The notes beneath the pieces were generated by a model that was not told the origin of the DNA, did no database searches, and worked only from the letters and a program-made list of their open reading frames with translations. The position numbers were made by a program, and so were the translations under genes. Of a stretch of DNA of 64,000 nucleotides, positions 54,646 to 63,016 are shown in pieces (within the stretch, counting starts at the first letter, position 1; each line of letters opens with the position of its first letter). The stretch is from Brevundimonas poindexterae (lineage in GTDB: Bacteria > Pseudomonadota > Alphaproteobacteria > Caulobacterales > Caulobacteraceae): assembly GCF_020524625.1 (NCBI RefSeq), contig NZ_JAIVLL010000001.1:1138684-1202683 (forward strand). Reading direction: 5' to 3'.

Positions 54646-54676
54646 GCGCCCGCCGGATCGTCCGGCGGGCGCTTTT
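54646..54676 (+). terminator. Intrinsic terminator of sodB
   Basis: GCGCCCGCCGGA-TCG-TCCGGCGGGCGC, a perfect 12-base stem with a 3-base loop, followed by TTTT, 13 bases after the sodB stop. A textbook rho-independent terminator. Confidence 0.92.
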
Positions 54677-54694
54677 CCTATGGGGGCATGCACA

Positions 54695-55648
54695 ATGCGA
54701 CTGACCACTTCTGCCGCCGTGGCGGCGATCCTGATGAGCGCGGGCCTCGGGCTCGCGGCCTGCAATTCCGGGACGGAGCCTGCGGACAAGCCGGCCGCCG
54801 ACAGCCGGGTCGAAAGCGCCGACGTCCACCCGTTCATGATCGGCACGCTGGAGGCCTGGGCCCTGCGCGACGGCGGACTGGAAGTGCCGAACGACGGCTC
54901 GGTCATGGCCATGGGCGAACCGAAGGCCGACGTCGACGCCCTGCTGACCTCTGCCGGCGTGCCGACCAATCCGCTCAGTCTGAGCATCCAGCCCATGCTG
55001 GTGAAGACCGGGAACCGGGTCGTACTGTTCGACGCGGGCGCCGGATCGGCGTTCGGACCCGCCGGTGGCAAGCTGACGGCCAGTCTGGCAACCGCGGGCG
55101 TGTCGCCGGATCAGATCACCGACATCCTCATCAGCCACGGCCACGGCGACCACGTGGGCGGTCTGGTCACGGCGGACGGCACCCTCGCCTATCCGAATGC
55201 CGCCATCCGCATGACGGCCGAGGAATGGGCAGCCCTGCAGGCCAGTGGCGAGATGGCGGATCTGGTGGCGACCATCACGCCGAAGGTCGAGACCTTCGCC
55301 GACGGTGCCGAGGTGCTGCCCGGCGTCACCGCCGTGCCGATCGACGGCCATACGCCCGGGCACACGGCCTATGAGATCGTCTCGGGGGACCAGAGCCTGC
55401 TCTACATCGGCGACAGCGCCCACCATCAGGTGATCTCGGTCCAGCGTCCGGACTGGACCATCCAGTTTGATGGCGATCCCGCCACGGCCGAGGCGAGCCG
55501 CAAGGCCCTGTGGGAGCGGGCCGCCGACGGCGATCTGCGCCTCTACGCCGTCCACTTCCCCTGGCCGGGCATCGGCCATGTGCGCCGTCAGGGCGAGACC
55601 TTTGTCTGGGAGCCGGAGGGCGCTGCCCCGCACCAGGCTGAGCATTGA
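54695..55648 (+). CDS. MBL-fold metallo-hydrolase lipoprotein
   Basis: 317 residues. Lipobox LAAC (Cys ~22). Metallo-beta-lactamase zinc motif SHGHGDHVGGL, downstream ligand His in DGHTPGHTAYE and Asp in YIGDSAHHQV, plus a final His in YAVHFPWPG. The layout resembles quorum-quenching lactonases and related hydrolases of the AidC/AttM type. Periplasmic. ATG 54695 is preferred because MRLTTSAAVAAIL is a normal signal start; ATG 54680 is in frame but lies against the terminator U-run. Confidence 0.88.
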   Translation: MRLTTSAAVAAILMSAGLGLAACNSGTEPADKPAADSRVESADVHPFMIGTLEAWALRDGGLEVPNDGSVMAMGEPKADVDALLTSAGVPTNPLSLSIQPMLVKTGNRVVLFDAGAGSAFGPAGGKLTASLATAGVSPDQITDILISHGHGDHVGGLVTADGTLAYPNAAIRMTAEEWAALQASGEMADLVATITPKVETFADGAEVLPGVTAVPIDGHTPGHTAYEIVSGDQSLLYIGDSAHHQVISVQRPDWTIQFDGDPATAEASRKALWERAADGDLRLYAVHFPWPGIGHVRRQGETFVWEPEGAAPHQAEH

Positions 55649-55656
55649 CTCCGGAG

Positions 55657-55680
55657 GGCGGGGCCGTCATAAGCCCCGCC
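55657..55680 (+). terminator. Hairpin between the MBL gene and rpsD
   Basis: GGCGGGGC / GCCCCGCC with an 8-base loop, followed by TTCACG. The U-run is weak, so partial termination before rpsD is most that can be claimed. Confidence 0.5.
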
Positions 55681-55796
55681 TTCACGTCCCGTCGCAAGAC
55701 CGGGGCGGGTTTAATGACGGACGATGCGTGGACCGCCGTTGAGATCGCATTCCCAATATCGGGGATGCCGGGCCGCATCACGATAGAGAGTGACAC

Positions 55797-56414
55797 ATGT
55801 CCAAGCGCCACAGCGCCAAGTACAAGATCGACCGCGCCATGGGTGAAAACCTGTGGGGCCGGTCCAAGTCCCCGGTCAACAAGCGTTCGTACGGCCCCGG
55901 CCAGCACGGCCAGCGCCGCAAGTCGAAAGTCTCGGACTTCGGCCTGCAGCTGAAGGCCAAGCAGAAGCTGAAGGGCTACTACGGCAACATCACCGAAAAG
56001 CAGTTTGCCAAGACCTATGAGGAAGCCGCCCGCCGCAAGGGCAACACCTCGGAGCTGCTGATCGGCCTGCTGGAATCGCGTCTGGACGCCGTCGTCTACC
56101 GCGCCAAGTTCGTGCCGACCGTGTGGGCAGCCCGTCAGTTCGTCAGTCACGGCCACGTGACCGTCAACGGCAAGAAAGTCGACATCGGCTCTTACCGCGT
56201 GAAGGTCGGCGACGTCGTCGAGGTCAAGGAAAAGTCGCGCAACATGGCGCTGGTCCTCGAGGCCATGCAGTCGTCGGAGCGTGACATCCCGGACTATCTG
56301 GAAGTCGGCGATCGCGGCTTCTCGGTGCGCTGGGTCCGCGTGCCGGAACTGGCCGATGTACCGTTCCCGGTGAAGATGGAGCCCAACCTGGTCGTCGAAT
56401 ATTATTCGTCCTGA
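55797..56414 (+). CDS. rpsD: 30S ribosomal protein S4
   Basis: 205 residues, normal length. N-terminal basic domain ([32 protein letters not shown]) that nucleates 16S rRNA assembly, and an S4 RNA-binding domain ([28 protein letters not shown]). It stands alone, as in other alphaproteobacteria, not in the rpsM-rpsK-rpoA cluster. It is followed by a highly structured spacer and an intrinsic terminator. Confidence 0.98.
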   Translation: MSKRHSAKYKIDRAMGENLWGRSKSPVNKRSYGPGQHGQRRKSKVSDFGLQLKAKQKLKGYYGNITEKQFAKTYEEAARRKGNTSELLIGLLESRLDAVVYRAKFVPTVWAARQFVSHGHVTVNGKKVDIGSYRVKVGDVVEVKEKSRNMALVLEAMQSSERDIPDYLEVGDRGFSVRWVRVPELADVPFPVKMEPNLVVEYYSS

Positions 56415-56430
56415 TTGGGGCGCTATGCTC

Positions 56431-56520
56431 GTGACGCGGTCACTCGCGACTTGAGCGCAAGACCAGCAAATGCGCTCAAGCAGCGAGGTTCCGCGAACCG
56501 AGCGGTAGCGCAAGAAAATG
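56431..56520 (+). ncRNA. Candidate structured RNA or 3' UTR downstream of rpsD
   Basis: Three perfect hairpins in sequence: GTGAC-GCG-GTCAC (56431-56443), CTTGAGCGCA / TGCGCTCAAG with an 11-base loop (56450-56480), and GGTTC-CGC-GAACC (56487-56499). They are followed at once by an intrinsic terminator (56521-56550). The spacer contains no gene. It could be a stable 3' UTR, an sRNA processed from the rpsD transcript, or an independently transcribed sRNA; no known family is recognised. Confidence 0.4.
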
Positions 56521-56550
56521 GGGCTCCGGAGCGATCCGGGGCCCTTTTTT
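56521..56550 (+). terminator. Intrinsic terminator downstream of rpsD
   Basis: GGGCTCCGGA-GCGA-TCCGGGGCCC then six T. Ten-base stem with one G-U pair and a GNRA-type loop. Confidence 0.92.
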
Positions 56551-56631
56551 CGTGGATGATGACCGGTTCAGGGATGCCAGCTGCGGCGAATTGAGGCATT
56601 GTTGACGTTCGGGAAGGCGACGGGACCTGCC

Positions 56632-57027
56632 ATGTCGGTACATCGCACATCACTGGCGTCGGGCGGAGCAGCGGTGCTGCTGGCCCTGACCCTCGCGGGG
56701 TGCGGGGGATTGCCCGGCTGGCTGGACGGTCGTCCGTCGGTCGAGGACGGGCCCGGCGTGGTCGAACCCATCCGCGCCGCCGCGATCGGCCAGGACACGG
56801 TCCTGTTCTGGATCAGCAGCAATGGCTGCACCGAGAAAAGCGACCTGATCCCCGTGGTGCGCCAGACCTATGACGGCGCCCGCGTCACCCTTCGCCGGGT
56901 CCGGGACGACGGTTGCACCAATCCGTCGGAAGACGGCGTCGAATTGCGCTGGACCTTCGAGGAAATGGGCCTTGCCCCGGGCACCAAGGTGCAGGTGGCC
57001 AACCCCTATCGCCCCGCGCAAGGCTGA
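56632..57027 (+). CDS. Lipoprotein of unknown function
   Basis: 131 residues with lipobox LAGC (Cys ~24). The mature domain has CTEKSDLIPVV and DDGCTNPSEDGVELRWTF; the two cysteines may form a disulfide. It is a small beta-rich periplasmic domain. ATG 56632 begins a normal signal peptide (the frame extends 11 codons further). No family recognised. Confidence 0.72.
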   Translation: MSVHRTSLASGGAAVLLALTLAGCGGLPGWLDGRPSVEDGPGVVEPIRAAAIGQDTVLFWISSNGCTEKSDLIPVVRQTYDGARVTLRRVRDDGCTNPSEDGVELRWTFEEMGLAPGTKVQVANPYRPAQG

Positions 57028-57131
57028 GCGGAGAGCAAGGCTCCGCTGCATTGAGGATTATTCACGTGCACGCGCCGCCGGTTGGCGCGAAAACAGGCGC
57101 GTAACGTCAACATCCTTCGGGGGATACATCC

Positions 57132-57260
57132 ATGCTTCGCCGCCTGACCATCCTGGCCACTCTCGCCGCCCTGACCGCGCCCGCGCTCGCCGGCTGCATC
57201 ATCGTGGCGACCGACAAGCCGGAAACCCAGGTCATCCACACGCCGTCCCAGGACGACTGA
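57132..57260 (+). CDS. Very small lipoprotein (42 aa)
   Basis: 42 residues: a signal peptide (LRRLTILATLAALTAPALAGC) with lipobox LAGC, then only ~19 polar residues ending PSQDD. GGGGGA lies just upstream of ATG 57132. Similar in size and style to entericidin-like or short anchor lipoproteins; function unknown. It stops one base before the end of the convergent gene. Confidence 0.65.
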   Translation: MLRRLTILATLAALTAPALAGCIIVATDKPETQVIHTPSQDD

Positions 57261-57261
57261 T

Positions 57262-57681
57262 CTAGCGGTCGAGACGCTCCCAGGTCTCGACACAGGTCGA
57301 AATCCGCTCGGCCGCCTCGGTCGAGCGGTCCTCGGCTACGTGACGGCGGGCCAGCGCGGTCTGCTCCGCGTCCAGCGTCGTCACCTCTTCCGGCGGCAGC
57401 TCGGCGCGCCAGGCGTCGGTGCCGGCCGACATCTCGACCAGGGTGCGGTTGATTTCTTCGGACCGGGCATCGGCATCGACCGCCGCCGGATCGACCAGGG
57501 CCGCCATGATGCGGTCCGCAAAGGCCGGGTCACCCTCTAGGATCTGCGCGTTCAGCACGGTGAAATAGGTCGAGCACCCGACGGCGTCGCGCCGTAACGC
57601 CTCGGTATTCTGTCCGCCGCAGGCCACCGGCCCGGCCAGAACCACCCCTGCCATTACCAGCGTCGGCACAATCCGTCGCAT
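57262..57681 (-). CDS. Alpha-helical lipoprotein of unknown function
   Basis: 139 residues with lipobox PVAC (Cys ~21). The mature part is mostly helical (ADRIMAALVDPAAVD, TLDAEQTALARRHVAEDRS) with cysteines at AVGCSTYF and ISTCVETW, possibly a disulfide. Convergent with the 42-residue lipoprotein gene, one base apart. No family recognised. Confidence 0.72.
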   Translation of the reverse strand: MRRIVPTLVMAGVVLAGPVACGGQNTEALRRDAVGCSTYFTVLNAQILEGDPAFADRIMAALVDPAAVDADARSEEINRTLVEMSAGTDAWRAELPPEEVTTLDAEQTALARRHVAEDRSTEAAERISTCVETWERLDR

Positions 57682-57770
57682 CCAGAGCCTCTTCCTTCGC
57701 CCACCCCAAGCCCGGGATCGTTCACGGAAAGGCGCGGCGGTTCAAGCCTTTTCGCCCCAAATTGACACGT

Positions 57771-58208
57771 TCAGTCCTGCGGTCCCGCCAGGAAGGGCGC
57801 GATCATTTCGCCGGCAATCCGGTGCGGGCGCAGGGTCGCGGCGTCCACGAGGCACCATTCGGACACGCCCTGAGCGCACAGCCGGCCCCCGGCGTCCTCG
57901 ATCCGTACATAGCGATTGAAGCGCGGCCCCTGCGGATCGCCGACCCAGGTGCGGGCGACGATGCCGGTCGCGCCCGGCTCGATGCCGCGCAGATAGTCGA
58001 TCTCATGGCGCAGGGCGACCCACGACCAGCGCGCCCGGGTATCGGCATCGAAACGGGCATTCCAGTGGGCCGTCCCGGCGTCCTGCAGCCAGCCGACATA
58101 GACGACATTGTTGACGTGGCCGTTGGCGTCGATGTGCTCGGGGCGCACCTCGAGTGGAACGACGAACAGCTCGCGATCCTCGCGAGGGATCAGCGGCGCC
58201 CGCGCCAT
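57771..58208 (-). CDS. Acyl-CoA thioesterase, 4HBT family
   Basis: 145 residues with the 4-hydroxybenzoyl-CoA thioesterase motif VRPEHIDANGHVNNVVYV, where Asp is catalytic in the YbgC branch. Hot-dog fold. Substrate unknown. Its start codon overlaps the grxD stop by one base, so it is translated after GrxD. Last gene of the bolA-AKR-grxD operon. Confidence 0.9.
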   Translation of the reverse strand: MARAPLIPREDRELFVVPLEVRPEHIDANGHVNNVVYVGWLQDAGTAHWNARFDADTRARWSWVALRHEIDYLRGIEPGATGIVARTWVGDPQGPRFNRYVRIEDAGGRLCAQGVSEWCLVDAATLRPHRIAGEMIAPFLAGPQD

Positions 58209-58561
58209 CAGGCGTCGGTATCGCCGAGCGGCACGCCCTTTTCGCTCATCAGGGCAGTCAGTTCGCCCGCCTGAAACATCTCGCGGACGATGTCGGAGCC
58301 GCCGACGAACTCACCCTTCACATAGAGCTGGGGAATGGTCGGCCAGTCAGTGAAGGCCTTGATGCCCTCGCGCAGGCCGTCGTCCTGCAGCACGTCCACG
58401 CCGACGAACGAGGCGCCGACATGGTCGAGAATCTGGACGGCCTGGGCCGAAAAGCCGCAGCGGGGCTGATCGGGCGTGCCCTTCATGAACAGGACCACGG
58501 GGTGATCCGCGATCGTCTGGGCGATGAAGTCGCGCACGGGGTCGGCAGCGGTGTCGGTCAC
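58208..58561 (-). CDS. grxD: Monothiol glutaredoxin
   Basis: 117 residues with the monothiol active site CGFS (DQPRCGFSAQAV) and the glutathione-binding TPDQ, WPTIPQLYVKGEFVGGSDIV (cis-Pro) segments. Such glutaredoxins bind a [2Fe-2S] cluster with glutathione as dimers or with BolA proteins, and take part in Fe-S delivery and iron sensing. A BolA gene lies upstream in the same operon, separated by one gene. Confidence 0.97.
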   Translation of the reverse strand: MTDTAADPVRDFIAQTIADHPVVLFMKGTPDQPRCGFSAQAVQILDHVGASFVGVDVLQDDGLREGIKAFTDWPTIPQLYVKGEFVGGSDIVREMFQAGELTALMSEKGVPLGDTDA

Positions 58562-58631
58562 GGGAGGCCTCTTTTCAGCAGGCTTGTGAGCTAGGAGGCC
58601 CGTGCCCCGCGGTCAAGGGCGGCGGGTACCG

Positions 58632-59546
58632 TCAGGCCGCAGCCATGCCCACCCGGGCCATCTCGATCTGGGCCGACAGACCGGGCGGCAGGTCGCGTTC
58701 GGGCACCAGACTCAGTTCATTGATGCGCTCGTCGGTCGTGGCCGAGACCATGACGCTGGCGATTGCCGGGTCCACCAGGGCGTGGCTGAGGCAGATCTGT
58801 TCGGCGGTCCAGCCGTGCGTGCGGTGCAGGAAGGCGAAGGTACCGGCGCCCTTCAGAGGGTTCTCGGCCTCCTTGGGGCGACCAAAGCTGAAAAGGCCGC
58901 GCCGCGGTTCAAGCGCCGTTTCGGCCTTCTTCGGCGTATCGAGGCTTTCGGGGAAATAGCCATAGCCGAGCACATCCATGTCCCGCTCGCGGGCGTGGCG
59001 GATGCGCGACTGGATGCGCCAGTCGGACGTCACGTGGAAGGGCGTGGCCAGCACGTCGAAGGCGCCGGTCGAGACATAGGCGTCCATCACCTCACCCTCA
59101 CCGGCGATGCCCAGCATGCGGATGCGCTCGGTGCTCCGCAGGGCCTTGAGCGTATGCAGGGTGGACTGGGCCAGCTCATGCTCGTCGGGCTCGTCCAGCA
59201 GGGCCACGTCGATATAGCCGAGCCCCGAGACGTGCAGGACGCGGTCGATGGCGTGGGTCATGCCCTCGGCGGAAAAGTCCCGCTGCGAGCCGCGGCGCCC
59301 GTCACCGGTCCCCAGCATGAGGGTGACCGACACCAGATTGCGGTCGACGTGGCCGAGCGCCTGGCCCACCACATCGGCCAGTACGGGGTCGGCGGTTTCC
59401 AGCCGGAAGCTGTTGATACCGGCCTCAAGCCCCGAATAGATCAGCGACTGGGCGGCCTCGAAGCCGCGCGCCAGACCGGCATGGCCGAGGCTGAGGGTCA
59501 GGGACGAGATGGCGCTGCCGGAATGGCCGAACGGACGATAGCGCAT
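58632..59546 (-). CDS. Aldo/keto-reductase-fold protein without the catalytic tetrad
   Basis: 304 residues with the AKR TIM-barrel layout: YRPFGHSGSAISSLTLSLG opening, AAQSLIYSGLEAGINSF, IDRVLHVSGLGYIDVALL, and LSHALVDPAIASVMVSATT near the end. The catalytic residues are not there: ETADPV (50-55) replaces the DTA-x-x-Y segment, TLMLG (75-79) replaces the T-K-x-G Lys, and LLDEPD (118 Asp) replaces the LHxPD His. It is probably not an active reductase. Located 3 bases after bolA and 70 before grxD. Confidence 0.82.
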   Translation of the reverse strand: MRYRPFGHSGSAISSLTLSLGHAGLARGFEAAQSLIYSGLEAGINSFRLETADPVLADVVGQALGHVDRNLVSVTLMLGTGDGRRGSQRDFSAEGMTHAIDRVLHVSGLGYIDVALLDEPDEHELAQSTLHTLKALRSTERIRMLGIAGEGEVMDAYVSTGAFDVLATPFHVTSDWRIQSRIRHARERDMDVLGYGYFPESLDTPKKAETALEPRRGLFSFGRPKEAENPLKGAGTFAFLHRTHGWTAEQICLSHALVDPAIASVMVSATTDERINELSLVPERDLPPGLSAQIEMARVGMAAA

Positions 59547-59549
59547 GGG

Positions 59550-59792
59550 TCAGCCCTTTCCTTCCGGAGCGGCGGTCTCGAGCGCCAGGGCGTGCAGTTC
59601 ACCGCCCATGCGGCCCTTGAGCGCGGCATAGACCATCTGGTGCTGCTTGACCCGGCTGTGACCGGCAAAGGCGCCGGCGACGACGCGGGCGCGGTAGTGA
59701 TCGCCGTCACCCGCCAGATCGACGATCTCGATCTCGGCATCCGGAAAGGCTTCCAGAAGGTGCGATCTCAGACTGTCGGCGGACATGGGCAT
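59550..59792 (-). CDS. bolA: BolA-family protein
   Basis: 80 residues. The BolA fold is shown by LLEAFPDAEIEIVDLAGDGDHY, RARVVAGAFAGHSRVKQHQMV (His ligand region) and the end GELHALAL. It binds a [2Fe-2S] cluster together with a monothiol glutaredoxin; grxD is encoded two genes downstream on the same transcript. Start uncertain between ATG 59792 and ATG 59786. Confidence 0.9.
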   Translation of the reverse strand: MPMSADSLRSHLLEAFPDAEIEIVDLAGDGDHYRARVVAGAFAGHSRVKQHQMVYAALKGRMGGELHALALETAAPEGKG

Positions 59793-59848
59793 GGCGGGAA
59801 CCTGATTCTTTCGCCCCCCACCCATGCCTCATAAACCTTAATGTCCGG

Positions 59849-60382
59849 CTACGTTCCCCCGCCCGGGACCGACTGGCGCTCCAGCAGGATCACCGGCTCG
59901 CCCTTGTAGGTGGTGTCCGTATAGCGGGCGAAGCCGAGACGGGCGGCCAGCGCCAGCGACGGGCCGTTGTCAGGGCTGATCATACAGACGAGGTGGTCGG
60001 CCTTGAGGTGCTGCCCGGCCCAGGCGACAGCGGCGGTTGCGGCCTCGAACGCCAGACCCTGGCCCTGAAAGGCCGGGGACAGGCCCCAGCCCATTTCGAT
60101 CGCGTCAAAGGCCGGGTCGAGGATGCGCTGATAGTTCAACAGGCCGACGCTGCCGACATAGCGACCGTCTTCGCGGGTGCGGATCGACCAGTTGCCATAA
60201 CCCATGACCTGCCAGTGGCCGATATCGCGCAGCAGGCGGAACCAGGCCTCCTCGGCATTCAGGGCCTGGGGGAAGATGTGGCGGCAGAAACCGGGATCAG
60301 CCAGCAGGGCGCACAGGTCCGCATAATCTCCCTCGGCCACGGGGGTAAGGATCAGGCGGTCGGTCTGGATCACCCGGCTCAT
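59849..60382 (-). CDS. GNAT-family N-acetyltransferase (RimJ/RimL type)
   Basis: 177 residues starting MSRVIQTDRLILTPVAEGDY, the RimJ-like opening. It contains GYGNWSIRTREDGRYVGSVGL and the acetyl-CoA-binding QGQGLAFEAATAAV. Substrate unknown. Its ATG overlaps the stop of the upstream asparaginase-like gene by four bases. Confidence 0.9.
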   Translation of the reverse strand: MSRVIQTDRLILTPVAEGDYADLCALLADPGFCRHIFPQALNAEEAWFRLLRDIGHWQVMGYGNWSIRTREDGRYVGSVGLLNYQRILDPAFDAIEMGWGLSPAFQGQGLAFEAATAAVAWAGQHLKADHLVCMISPDNGPSLALAARLGFARYTDTTYKGEPVILLERQSVPGGGT

Positions 60383-61359
60383 GAGAACAGGCTGTCCGCC
60401 CGGACCAGCCGGGTCTGGCCCGCCGCGTCGGTGACCGCATAGGTGAAGCCGGGGCGCAGGGCGAACCCTCCCGCCCGTCCCTGACGGTCGAGCGCCAGCA
60501 GGGCCACCTGATGATCGGCAAGCTTGTCGCCCCGCAGGCGCGCTAGGCGCTCGATCACCCGCTGACAGGCGGCCGAGGGATCTAGGCCCGACCGCATGGC
60601 CTCGACCACGGCGTGGGCGCCGGAGACGCGCAGGATGTCCTCGCCCACGCCGGTCCCGGTGGCCGCGCCGACCTCGTCATCGACCGACAGACCGGCCCCG
60701 GGAATGGGGCTGTCGCCGACACGGCCCCTCATCTTGAAGGCCATGCCCGAGGTGGTGCAGGCGCCCGCCATATGGCCCTGGGCGTCAATGCCCAGAATGC
60801 CGAGGGTGTCGTGATCCGAGGCCCCTCCGCGCCAGTCGGCATTCTCGCTGTTGGCCCGGGGGGAGTAGTTCGAAGTTTCCAGCCAGCGCCGCCAGGCGGC
60901 CTCGGCCTCCGGGGTCAGGAGCGGCGTCGTCTCGAACCCATGCTCCCGGGCAAAGGCGCGAGCCCCCTCGCCCACCAGAATGACGTGGGGCGTGGTCTCC
61001 ATCACCCGCCGGGCCACCGAGACGGCGTGGACGATATCCTCAAGCGCGCAGACCGCGCCCATGTCGCCGCGCCCGTTCATGATGACGGCATCCAGTGTCA
61101 CATGACCCTCGCGGTCCGGAAAGCCGCCGAGCCCGACCGAGGCGTTGGTCTCATCGGCCTCGGCCACCCGGGCCCCGGCCTCGACCATGTCCAGCGCAGA
61201 GCCCCCTGCCTGGTGTACGGCATGGCCTGCGGCATTCGCGGGCGCGCCGAAATCCCATGTCGAGACCAGAACGGCGGGGGGCGCATCGTCGCGGGCCAGC
61301 ACCGGACCGGCAGCGGCCACGGCGGTTCCGGTCAGCAGGGTCCGGCGGGAAAGGTCCAT
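60379..61359 (-). CDS. N4-(beta-N-acetylglucosaminyl)-L-asparaginase (Ntn hydrolase), exported
   Basis: 326 residues with a Tat-type signal (SRRTLLTGTAVAAAG). It is an N-terminal-nucleophile hydrolase of the asparaginase/glycosylasparaginase family: the autoprocessing site is HDTLGILGID with the Thr nucleophile, and later residues TTSGMAFKMRGRVGDSPIPGAG bind substrate, given here in part. Cleaves the Asn-sugar bond of glycoasparagine or isoaspartyl peptides. Between radC (3 bases) and the GNAT gene (overlap). Confidence 0.9.
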   Translation of the reverse strand: MDLSRRTLLTGTAVAAAGPVLARDDAPPAVLVSTWDFGAPANAAGHAVHQAGGSALDMVEAGARVAEADETNASVGLGGFPDREGHVTLDAVIMNGRGDMGAVCALEDIVHAVSVARRVMETTPHVILVGEGARAFAREHGFETTPLLTPEAEAAWRRWLETSNYSPRANSENADWRGGASDHDTLGILGIDAQGHMAGACTTSGMAFKMRGRVGDSPIPGAGLSVDDEVGAATGTGVGEDILRVSGAHAVVEAMRSGLDPSAACQRVIERLARLRGDKLADHQVALLALDRQGRAGGFALRPGFTYAVTDAAGQTRLVRADSLFS

Positions 61360-61361
61360 GG

Positions 61362-62090
61362 CTACATCAGTCCCAGTTGCTTGAAGCTGGCCACACCCTT
61401 GCGGCCCACGATCAGGTGGTCGTGCACGGACACGTCCAGCGCGCGCGCCGCCTCGACCACCTGACGCGTCATCTCGATGTCGGCGCGGCTGGGAGTAGGA
61501 TCGCCCGAGGGGTGGTTGTGCACGATGATCATGGCCTTGGCCGAAAGCTCCAGCGCGCGACGGACCACCTCGCGTGGATAGACGGGGGCGTGATCGACCG
61601 TGCCCCGGTTCTGGACCTCGTCGAGGATCAGCTGGTTGCGATTGTCGAGATAGAGCACGCGAAACTGCTCACGCGGCTCGTGCTGCAGGCTGAGCCGGAC
61701 GTAGGACAGCAGTGCGGTCCATGATGAGATGACGGGCCGGTTGACCGCCTCTTCGCGCGCCACCCGGCGAGCAACTTCGTGCAGGGCGGCAATGTCGAGC
61801 GCGGTCTCGGCGCCGATGCCCTTGGTGCGCCCCCGGGTGTCCTCGGCCTTGACCGTCATCAGGTCCTCGACCGAGGCGGCCAGCACGGCGGCCAGCGATC
61901 CGAAGCGGGCCAGCAGGGCCTTGGCGATCGGCTTGACGTCCCCCTGCGGCTGGCTGCGGAACAGGAACAGCTCCAGCAGCTCATAGTCGGGCAGGTGGTG
62001 GATGCCGGCGCCGCGTGCCCGCTCCCTCAGCCGCTCGCGATGACCGGCGTGGTGGGGCGCTTTCGGTTTTTCCGGTGGTTGGTCCAGCAT
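61362..62090 (-). CDS. radC: RadC-family JAB-domain protein
   Basis: 242 residues. N-terminal helix-hairpin-helix-like part (LLELFLFRSQPQGD, LARFGSLAAVLAA) and C-terminal JAMM metal-binding motif HNHPSGDPTPSRAD. The JAMM residues are intact. RadC is not required for recombination repair in most studies and its function is unsettled. It follows map by 31 bases in the same direction. Confidence 0.94.
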   Translation of the reverse strand: MLDQPPEKPKAPHHAGHRERLRERARGAGIHHLPDYELLELFLFRSQPQGDVKPIAKALLARFGSLAAVLAASVEDLMTVKAEDTRGRTKGIGAETALDIAALHEVARRVAREEAVNRPVISSWTALLSYVRLSLQHEPREQFRVLYLDNRNQLILDEVQNRGTVDHAPVYPREVVRRALELSAKAMIIVHNHPSGDPTPSRADIEMTRQVVEAARALDVSVHDHLIVGRKGVASFKQLGLM

Positions 62091-62121
62091 GCCCGTCCCC
62101 GTCTTCCGGGGAAGGCTAGCC

Positions 62122-62943
62122 TCAGAACGTCGGACGGAACAGGCCCGCCGGGCTGGCGGTGAAGATTTCGACGCCGTCCTCGGTCACGCCGACGCTGTGC
62201 TCGCACTGGGCCGACAGGGACTTGTCGCGGGTCACCGCCGTCCAGCCGTCGGACAGCACCTTTACCTGCGGCTTGCCCAGATTGACCATGGGCTCGACCG
62301 TGAAGAACATCCCCGGCTTGAGCACCGCGCCCTCGCCCCGGCGGCCGTAGTGCAGGACGTTCGGGCTGTCGTGGAACAGGCGGCCGATGCCATGGCCGCA
62401 GAAGTCGCGCACCACACTCATCCGCTGGTCCTCGACCAGACGCTGGATGGCATAGCCGATGTCGCCAAAGGTATTGCCCGGCTTGATCTGGGCCAGGCCG
62501 GCCTCGAGCGAGTCATAGGTGACGTCGATCAGGCGACGGGCGCGAGTGTTGATCTCGCCCACCGCATACATGCGGCTGGAATCGCCATGCCAGCCGTCGA
62601 CGATGACGGTGTGGTCGACGTTGACGATATCGCCCTCCTTCAGAACCTTGTCGCCCGGAATGCCGTGGCAGACGACGTGGTTGATCGAGGTGCAGATGGT
62701 CTTCTCATAGCCCTTATAGCCCAGGCAGGCCGGGATGGCGCCGTGGTCCAGGGTGAACTCGCGGATGCGATCGTCCAGTTCGCCGGTGGTGACGCCCGGC
62801 TTTACGTATTCGCCGATCATGTCGAGCGCCTCGGCGACCAGACGTCCGGCGGCGCGCATGCCCTCGAACGCGTCCTCGTCGTGGATGCGGATTTCGCTGG
62901 TGCGGACGAAAACGTCTCCGTCCATATCCTGGGCTTCATACAT
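62122..62943 (-). CDS. map: Methionine aminopeptidase type I
   Basis: 273 residues. Removes N-terminal Met from new proteins. Metal ligands of the pita-bread fold are visible: Asp in VNVDHTVIVDGWHGDSS (two Asp), His in CGHGIGRLFHD, Glu in FFTVEPMVNLG and the last Glu in QCEHSVGVTEDG. First gene of a likely minus-strand run map-radC-asparaginase-GNAT-bolA. Confidence 0.97.
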   Translation of the reverse strand: MYEAQDMDGDVFVRTSEIRIHDEDAFEGMRAAGRLVAEALDMIGEYVKPGVTTGELDDRIREFTLDHGAIPACLGYKGYEKTICTSINHVVCHGIPGDKVLKEGDIVNVDHTVIVDGWHGDSSRMYAVGEINTRARRLIDVTYDSLEAGLAQIKPGNTFGDIGYAIQRLVEDQRMSVVRDFCGHGIGRLFHDSPNVLHYGRRGEGAVLKPGMFFTVEPMVNLGKPQVKVLSDGWTAVTRDKSLSAQCEHSVGVTEDGVEIFTASPAGLFRPTF

Positions 62944-63016
62944 GCGGGGTGTCCCGGTAAGTCAGTTGCGGCGCGATGGTCCGGCAGGGACCGCGTCATC
63001 AGAAAAGAAGGTCACG

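Noticed and set aside
62125..62140. GAAC...GAAC pair resembling an alphaproteobacterial LexA box
   Set aside because: Spacing is 8 instead of the required 7 bases and the site lies inside the 3' end of map.
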